Shown piece after piece: positions 12,766-16,438 of a stretch of DNA of 16,438 bases (position 1 is its first letter; the number at the start of each line of letters is the position of its first letter). Under the pieces are notes generated by a model. That model saw only the letters and a list, made by a program, of their open reading frames with translations, was not told the origin of the DNA and did not search any database. The position numbers and the translations under genes were made by a program. Origin of the DNA: an uncultured Clostridia bacterium (GTDB lineage: Bacteria > Bacillota > Clostridia > Oscillospirales > Acutalibacteraceae); NCBI GenBank assembly GCA_947171615.1, contig CAMVYG010000025.1, positions 1-16,438 of the forward strand, given 5' to 3'.

Positions 12766-14474
12766 ACCTCGTTTTCCCCCTGTCCCTGATAGGAAGCGGT
12801 AAAATTCCCTAAAACACCCTTTTGATACCGGGGTGGTTTTGGATTCCAGGCAGCCCGGCGTTGCTCCAAAACCGCTCCGATCTCTTCCTCTGTCTTTTTC
12901 TCGCCTTGAATTCCGCAGATGCGCAGGACCCGCCCCGGGATATCGATCTCGATCAGGTCGCCTTCCTCTACCAGGGCGATGGGGCCGCCTTCTGCGGCCT
13001 CCGGGGTCACGTGGCCGATGGCAGGCCCCTTGCTGGCGCCGGAGAAGCGCCCGTCTGTGATCAGGGCAATAGAGGCGGCAAGCTCCGGATCGGAGGAAAT
13101 GGCCTCTGTGGTGTAAAACATTTCCGGCATACCGCTTCCTCTGGGGCCTTCATAGCGGATGATCACGCCGTCGCCGGGCTGGATATCATGGCGAAGCACA
13201 GCGGCGATAGCGTCTTCCTCACAGTCGAAGGGTCTGGCCCGCAAAATGGCTCGGTGCATTTCCTTCGGAACAGCGCTGTGTTTTACCACACTGCCCTCCG
13301 GCGCGAGATTTCCCTTTAAGACCGCCACCGTGCCATGCTTGCCGATAGGCTCTTCAAAGGTATGGATAATATCGGTGCGAGCAAGCCCGGTTTGCTTCAA
13401 ATAGCGCTCGCAGCTTTCATAGTACCCATTTTTCTGTAAGTCCTCCAGGTTCTCGCCCAGGGTTTTTCCGGTGACGGTCAGCACATCCAGGTGAAGCATG
13501 GATTTGATCTCTTCCATGATCCGGGGGACGCCGCCCGCATAGTAAAAGTATTGGGCAGGCCAGCGCCCGGCGGGGCGGATATCCAGAAGATAGTGGGCGT
13601 TTCGGTGAATGTGGTCAAATTCATCGGCAGAAAGGGAGAGGCCGAATTCCCTGGCAATGGCGGGCAAATGCAGCAGGGTGTTAGTAGAGCCGGAAATGGC
13701 GGCATGTACCATTACGGCGTTTTCAAAGCTTTCTCTGGTAACGATCCTGCGGGCAGTAAGCCCGGAGTGTGCCAGCACCGCAGCCTGTTCCCCAGCTGTT
13801 CTGGCAGCTTCCTTCAGCTCCGGGCAGGTAGCAGGCATCAGAGCCGTGCCGGGCAGCATCAAGCCCAGGGCTTCCGCCATGATCTGCATGGTGGAGGCGG
13901 TGCCCATAAAGGAGCAGGCGCCGCAGGAGGGGCAGGCATGGTGCTTATAATAGGTGAGCTGTTCCTCCGTGATCTCGCCCCGCTGCCGCATAGCGCTGTA
14001 TTTGCCGATTTGTTCCAGCGTCAGCAAATCGGGGCCGGCCTCCATCACGCCGCCTGTCACCACAATGGCGGGGAAATTCAGCCTGCCAATGGCCATCAGC
14101 TGGGCGGGAACCGATTTGTCGCAGCTGGAAAGGAATACCCCGGCGTCAAAGGTGGTGGCGCTGACATGGATTTCGATAAGATCGGCAATGGTGTTCCGGG
14201 AGGCCAGAGAAAAATTGCCCCCATCGTGTCCCTGGGACATGCCGTCGCACATATCGGTGGCGAAATAGAGGGCGGACTTTGCCCCCTTGCTGTCCGCGCC
14301 CGCCGCCGCTGCCTGGGAAAGCTCCAGCAGGTGGGCGCTGCCGGGATGGCTTTGCCCGTAGGTGCTTTCAATGATGATCTGGGGCTTTGCAAGATCCTCA
14401 GCTGTCCAGCCCATGCCCATCCGCAGGGGATCCATTTCCGGCGCGACCCGCCGCACTTCCTGACTTTTCAGCAT
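12762..14474 (-). CDS. IlvD/Edd-family dehydratase (dihydroxy-acid dehydratase-like)
   Basis: This 570-residue enzyme belongs to the iron-sulfur IlvD/Edd family, which dehydrates dihydroxy acids: IlvD in Val/Leu/Ile synthesis, or sugar acids. Visible motifs are CDGMSQGHDGGNFSLASRN, SSCDKSVPAQLMA with C118 and the lysine K120 that is carbamylated in relatives, CPSCGACSFMGTASTM with C181, C184 and C187, and a late TDGRFSGASKGPAIGHV. The usual early cluster cysteine (PC in PCNxHL-like segments) is replaced by glycine in HPGSAHL (G45), so cluster ligation and substrate are uncertain. The ATG at 14474 has AGGAGG 7 bases upstream; an upstream TTG would include that site. No other branched-chain gene is nearby. 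Ends overlapping the DUF1284-like gene. Confidence 0.88.
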   Translation of the reverse strand: MLKSQEVRRVAPEMDPLRMGMGWTAEDLAKPQIIIESTYGQSHPGSAHLLELSQAAAAGADSKGAKSALYFATDMCDGMSQGHDGGNFSLASRNTIADLIEIHVSATTFDAGVFLSSCDKSVPAQLMAIGRLNFPAIVVTGGVMEAGPDLLTLEQIGKYSAMRQRGEITEEQLTYYKHHACPSCGACSFMGTASTMQIMAEALGLMLPGTALMPATCPELKEAARTAGEQAAVLAHSGLTARRIVTRESFENAVMVHAAISGSTNTLLHLPAIAREFGLSLSADEFDHIHRNAHYLLDIRPAGRWPAQYFYYAGGVPRIMEEIKSMLHLDVLTVTGKTLGENLEDLQKNGYYESCERYLKQTGLARTDIIHTFEEPIGKHGTVAVLKGNLAPEGSVVKHSAVPKEMHRAILRARPFDCEEDAIAAVLRHDIQPGDGVIIRYEGPRGSGMPEMFYTTEAISSDPELAASIALITDGRFSGASKGPAIGHVTPEAAEGGPIALVEEGDLIEIDIPGRVLRICGIQGEKKTEEEIGAVLEQRRAAWNPKPPRYQKGVLGNFTASYQGQGENEV

Positions 14475-14564
14475 ATCGTTTCCTCCTGACAATAGAAAGT
14501 AGAGAGTGGTTTTAATAATCGATTTTTATAAACTGGAATTTATCCTGCCGGCCTCCACCGCACA

Positions 14565-14617
14565 CTGTCATTACTAAGCAAAAGATCCGAAGGATATTTT
14601 GCTCAGCATAATGACAG
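14565..14617. repeat. Palindromic repeat element (REP/MITE-like)
   Basis: Outer arms CTGTCATTA (14565-14573) and TAATGACAG (14609-14617) pair perfectly over 9 bp. Inner arms AGCAAAAGATCC (14577-14588) and GGATATTTTGCT (14592-14603) pair with one mismatch around a GAA loop. The layout TGTCATT…GAGC…GGAT resembles a palindromic element I know to be dispersed in many Clostridia genomes; that resemblance is from memory and this copy looks degenerate. There is no T tract, so it is not a normal terminator. Confidence 0.7.
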
Positions 14618-14636
14618 GGGGCGATAGTCGTTGGCG

Positions 14637-14684
14637 ATTAGTTGTTAGTAATCAGAAAAGGACATGCTCTTTCTAACAACTAAT
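14637..14684. repeat. AT-rich 12-bp inverted repeat
   Basis: ATTAGTTGTTAG (14637-14648) and CTAACAACTAAT (14673-14684) are perfectly complementary and separated by 24 bases. A second overlapping pair, TTAGTAAT (14645-14652) with ATTACTAA (14683-14690), allows an alternative fold. The CTAAT-rich content recalls the direct repeat in the efp leader. Confidence 0.75.
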
Positions 14685-14739
14685 TACTAACGGCTAAAAA
14701 CTAATTTTGAGAAAGGCGGTACTTCTGCGAAGCAAAAGG

Positions 14740-14789
14740 GAAGCACTGCGTGCTTCAGATTTTCTCGCTGATAACCGTTCTGCGGTTAT
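14740..14789. other. Two small hairpins upstream of aroD
   Basis: GAAGCAC-TGC-GTGCTTC (14740-14756) and ATAACCG-TTCTG-CGGTTAT (14771-14789) are perfect 7-bp stems; the second is followed by TTTATC. They lie before the aroD promoter, so they are not part of its leader. The second could weakly end read-through on the plus strand. Confidence 0.5.
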
Positions 14790-14867
14790 TTTATCATGAA
14801 TCTTTCCCATTGTACAGGAAAAAAGTTGGCGATTCGCTGTTCCGGAAAATCTGCTTTCGGTATAAAA

Positions 14868-14897
14868 TTGACTTTTGTTCTTTCTATGAGGTATACT
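14868..14897 (+). promoter_or_regulatory. Sigma-A promoter of aroD
   Basis: TTGACT (14868-14873), an 18-base gap, TATACT (14892-14897). Transcription should begin near 14904, which excludes the in-frame ATG codons at 14796 and 14886 as the aroD start. Confidence 0.7.
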
Positions 14898-14948
14898 GGT
14901 GTAAATGTATGGAAAAGTGGGAAGGGTAAGGACGGGGAGTTGATAAAT

Positions 14949-15695
14949 TTGAAGGTTGTGGAACTGGCGGGCCTTCGTTTTGGAGAAGGCTTGCCGAAAA
15001 TTTGTATTCCGCTGACAGGCGGCGGAATGCCCGCCCTGCTCAGCGAACTGTGGGCCGTAAAGCATTTACCGACCGATTTGTACGAATGGCGGGGAGATCA
15101 TTATTTTGGAAGCTACTCCGAGGCGCTGCGCGCTTTGGGAGAAACCCTGCCGGGAAAACCCTTGCTCTGCACGGTGCGCACCAGAGAAGAGGGGGGAGAG
15201 GCGGAGCTGGCCCCGGACGCTTACGAGGCGTTTTTGTCCGGCCTTCTGGATCAGGGGGGCTTTCAGCTTTTGGATATTGAGCTTTCCTGCGGGGAAGAGC
15301 GGGTGCGAAGGCTGGTGGAAAAGGCTCATCAAAAAGGGGTAGGCGTGGTGATGTCCCGCCACTGCTTCCAGGAAACGCCGTCAGAGGACGAGATTTTTCA
15401 TACCCTGAAAAAAATGAAAGAACTGGGCGCCGATCTGCCGAAAATGGCGGTGATGCCCAAAAGCGCAGGAGACGTTTTGACGCTGCTGTCCGCCACACTG
15501 CGGGCCAAAGAACTGCTGGGCCCGGTGATCACCATGTCTATGGGAGATCTGGGAAAGCTAAGCCGGGTCAGCGGCGCGGTGTTCGGCTCCTGCCTCACCT
15601 TTGCCGCCGGGCAGTCCGCTTCCGCGCCGGGGCAGATCAATGCCGAGGATCTGCGGGCTATTTTAGAGGATCTGGACCCGAGGAAAACAATCTGA
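14949..15695 (+). CDS. aroD: Type I 3-dehydroquinate dehydratase
   Basis: This enzyme converts 3-dehydroquinate to 3-dehydroshikimate, the third step of the shikimate pathway. From the TTG at 14949 it is 248 residues, close to the 252 of E. coli AroD. The class I active site is complete: E46 and R48 (LYEWRGD), R77 and E81 (TVRTREEGG), H138 (VVMSRHCF), the Schiff-base lysine K165 (LPKMAVMPKS), R206 (LSRVSG), S223 and Q229 (GQSASAPGQI). The TTG start is chosen because GGGGAG lies 9 bases upstream and the promoter overlaps the earlier ATG codons; a TTG at 14940 is too close to the ribosome site. The next gene follows after 23 bases. Confidence 0.94.
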   Translation: MKVVELAGLRFGEGLPKICIPLTGGGMPALLSELWAVKHLPTDLYEWRGDHYFGSYSEALRALGETLPGKPLLCTVRTREEGGEAELAPDAYEAFLSGLLDQGGFQLLDIELSCGEERVRRLVEKAHQKGVGVVMSRHCFQETPSEDEIFHTLKKMKELGADLPKMAVMPKSAGDVLTLLSATLRAKELLGPVITMSMGDLGKLSRVSGAVFGSCLTFAAGQSASAPGQINAEDLRAILEDLDPRKTI

Positions 15696-15718
15696 AAGCA
15701 AGAAGGGAGAAGCCTTCC

Positions 15719-16438
15719 ATGAAAAATGATATTGACGCATTGTTGGAGGCCATGTTTCGCAATGGAAAGCTGAATCTGAAAGGGTCTTCCGAGAAAAAAA
15801 CGACTGTGCCGGAAGAAAGCAAGCCTGTTTCTCTGGAATGGGACCCTCTGGAAAACAGCAGGCAGGCGCAGCAGGCTGTAAACGCTGTGGAACAGGGGAA
15901 CGCCGGGATTTCCGAGGCGCTGCGAAAAAACCTGGAGGAGCTTGCCCGAGACGCCGAGACAGAAATGAAGGGCCTGGAGCAGCGTTTGCAGCAGGACGGT
16001 ATGGAGAGCGTTTCCGCCCAGAATGCCGGCAGCGAAAAGGATTTGGAAGCAGCCTTTGCGGCAGCCCGCCGGGAAGCGGGAGAAGCTGTCATAGGACAGG
16101 AAGAATTCCTTTCCTCGCTGATGATTGCATTCAAGCGCCCTTTTATAGCGGGAAAAGAGGAAGATGCTCCGCTGTGCCGGGCAGCGGTATTGGGAAAGCC
16201 GGGTACGGGAAAGCACAGCGCCCTGAAAGCAATTACCGCTTCTTTGGGAAGGCAGGGGGTGCTGAAAAGCCCCAGGCTTTTCACGCTGGATCTGGAAAAT
16301 TACCGGGAGCCCGGTTCAGAAAAGCTGTTCATTCAGGATCTGTACGCAGCGCTGAAAAGCGGAACCAGCGGACTGGTGTTTGAGCATTTTGAGCAGTGCC
16401 ACCCCTCTGTGCTGCCTCTTGTGTCTGCCCTTTTCCGG
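15719..16438 (+). CDS. ClpB-like AAA+ protein with altered ATPase motifs (3' end missing)
   Basis: The frame is open from the ATG at 15719 to the window end, giving 240 residues without a stop. GGGAG lies about 9 bases upstream. Residues 1-120 are polar and largely helical or coiled (AVEQGNAGISEALRKNLEEL…). From VIGQEEF (124-130) it resembles the second AAA+ domain of ClpA/ClpB. Walker A is GKPGTGKH (159-166), with His where Ser or Thr normally binds magnesium. Walker B is LVFEHFEQCHP (219-229), aligning with the Clp pattern LLDEIEKAHP but with E for the aspartate and H for the catalytic glutamate. ATP hydrolysis may therefore be lost. It probably shares the aroD transcript. Function unknown. 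Confidence 0.8.
   Translation, partial: MKNDIDALLEAMFRNGKLNLKGSSEKKTTVPEESKPVSLEWDPLENSRQAQQAVNAVEQGNAGISEALRKNLEELARDAETEMKGLEQRLQQDGMESVSAQNAGSEKDLEAAFAAARREAGEAVIGQEEFLSSLMIAFKRPFIAGKEEDAPLCRAAVLGKPGTGKHSALKAITASLGRQGVLKSPRLFTLDLENYREPGSEKLFIQDLYAALKSGTSGLVFEHFEQCHPSVLPLVSALFR

Larger units (their letters stand above)
14475..14948. other. Non-coding gap between divergent dehydratase and aroD genes
   Basis: About 470 bases without a convincing gene. In order it holds the dehydratase ribosome site, a palindromic element (14565-14617), an AT-rich inverted repeat (14637-14684), two small hairpins (14740-14789) and the aroD promoter (14868-14897). A 123-codon minus-strand frame across 14694-15065 runs through these hairpins and into aroD and is judged spurious. 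I looked for a T-box antiterminator sequence in the dehydratase leader and did not find one. Confidence 0.6.

Noticed and set aside
13491..14489. 332-codon plus-strand frame opposite the dehydratase gene.
   Set aside because: It is a codon-bias shadow: the translation is rich in G, A and H and unlike any family, while the minus strand encodes all IlvD/Edd motifs.
14475..14760. Possible T-box leader for the dehydratase gene.
   Set aside because: The conserved T-box antiterminator sequence is not found; GGTGGAGGCC on the minus strand near 14547-14560 is only a superficial match.
14694..15065. 123-codon minus-strand frame upstream of and inside aroD.
   Set aside because: It runs across hairpins and the aroD promoter and start, has no ribosome site and no recognisable domain.

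Overview
The window looks like chromosomal DNA from a Gram-positive anaerobe of class Clostridia (Bacillota), probably near the Ruminococcaceae/Oscillospiraceae. Supporting signs are AGGAGG-type ribosome sites, consensus sigma-A promoters, a small S21 gene with a basic tail, an M24 peptidase–efp–zinc-ribbon (CD1247-type) order, a type I AroD, and balanced base composition. This placement is inference from gene content; no rRNA or other marker is present.

Positions 1-8387 hold a complete type I-C CRISPR-Cas locus, all on the minus strand. Reading 5'->3' on that strand the order is promoter, cas3, cas5c, cas8c (with a predicted internal start for the small subunit Cas11c), cas7, cas4, cas1, cas2, a ~170-base AT-rich leader, and an array of 9 identical 33-base repeats with 8 spacers. 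The genes abut or overlap by 1-4 bases and every key motif is intact, so the system is probably functional: Cas1/Cas2/Cas4 acquire spacers, Cas5c processes crRNA and, with Cas7, Cas8c and Cas11c, forms Cascade, and Cas3 degrades the target. I could assign nothing to positions 1-88.

Positions 8388-8886 have no gene. They hold the back-to-back promoters for cas3 (minus) and rpsU (plus) and two small hairpins. Positions 8887-12216 are a plus-strand housekeeping run: rpsU with a strong terminator, a YqeG-type HAD phosphatase, an M24 Xaa-Pro peptidase, efp (own promoter and long leader), and an acidic zinc-ribbon protein. A 15-bp stem bidirectional terminator closes it.

Positions 12289-14474 (minus) are a two-gene unit: an IlvD/Edd-family dehydratase that lacks one usual iron-sulfur cysteine, and a translationally coupled small DUF1284-like protein. 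Positions 14475-14948 have no gene but contain a palindromic element, an AT-rich inverted repeat, small hairpins and the aroD promoter. From 14949 (plus) come aroD, with a complete type I active site and a TTG start, and the N-terminal part of a divergent ClpB-like AAA+ protein with altered Walker A and B motifs, cut by the window end.

I see no wholly unknown defence system. The most informative items are the textbook internal Cas11c start inside cas8c, the AAA+ protein with changed ATPase residues next to aroD, and the dehydratase lacking a cluster ligand.
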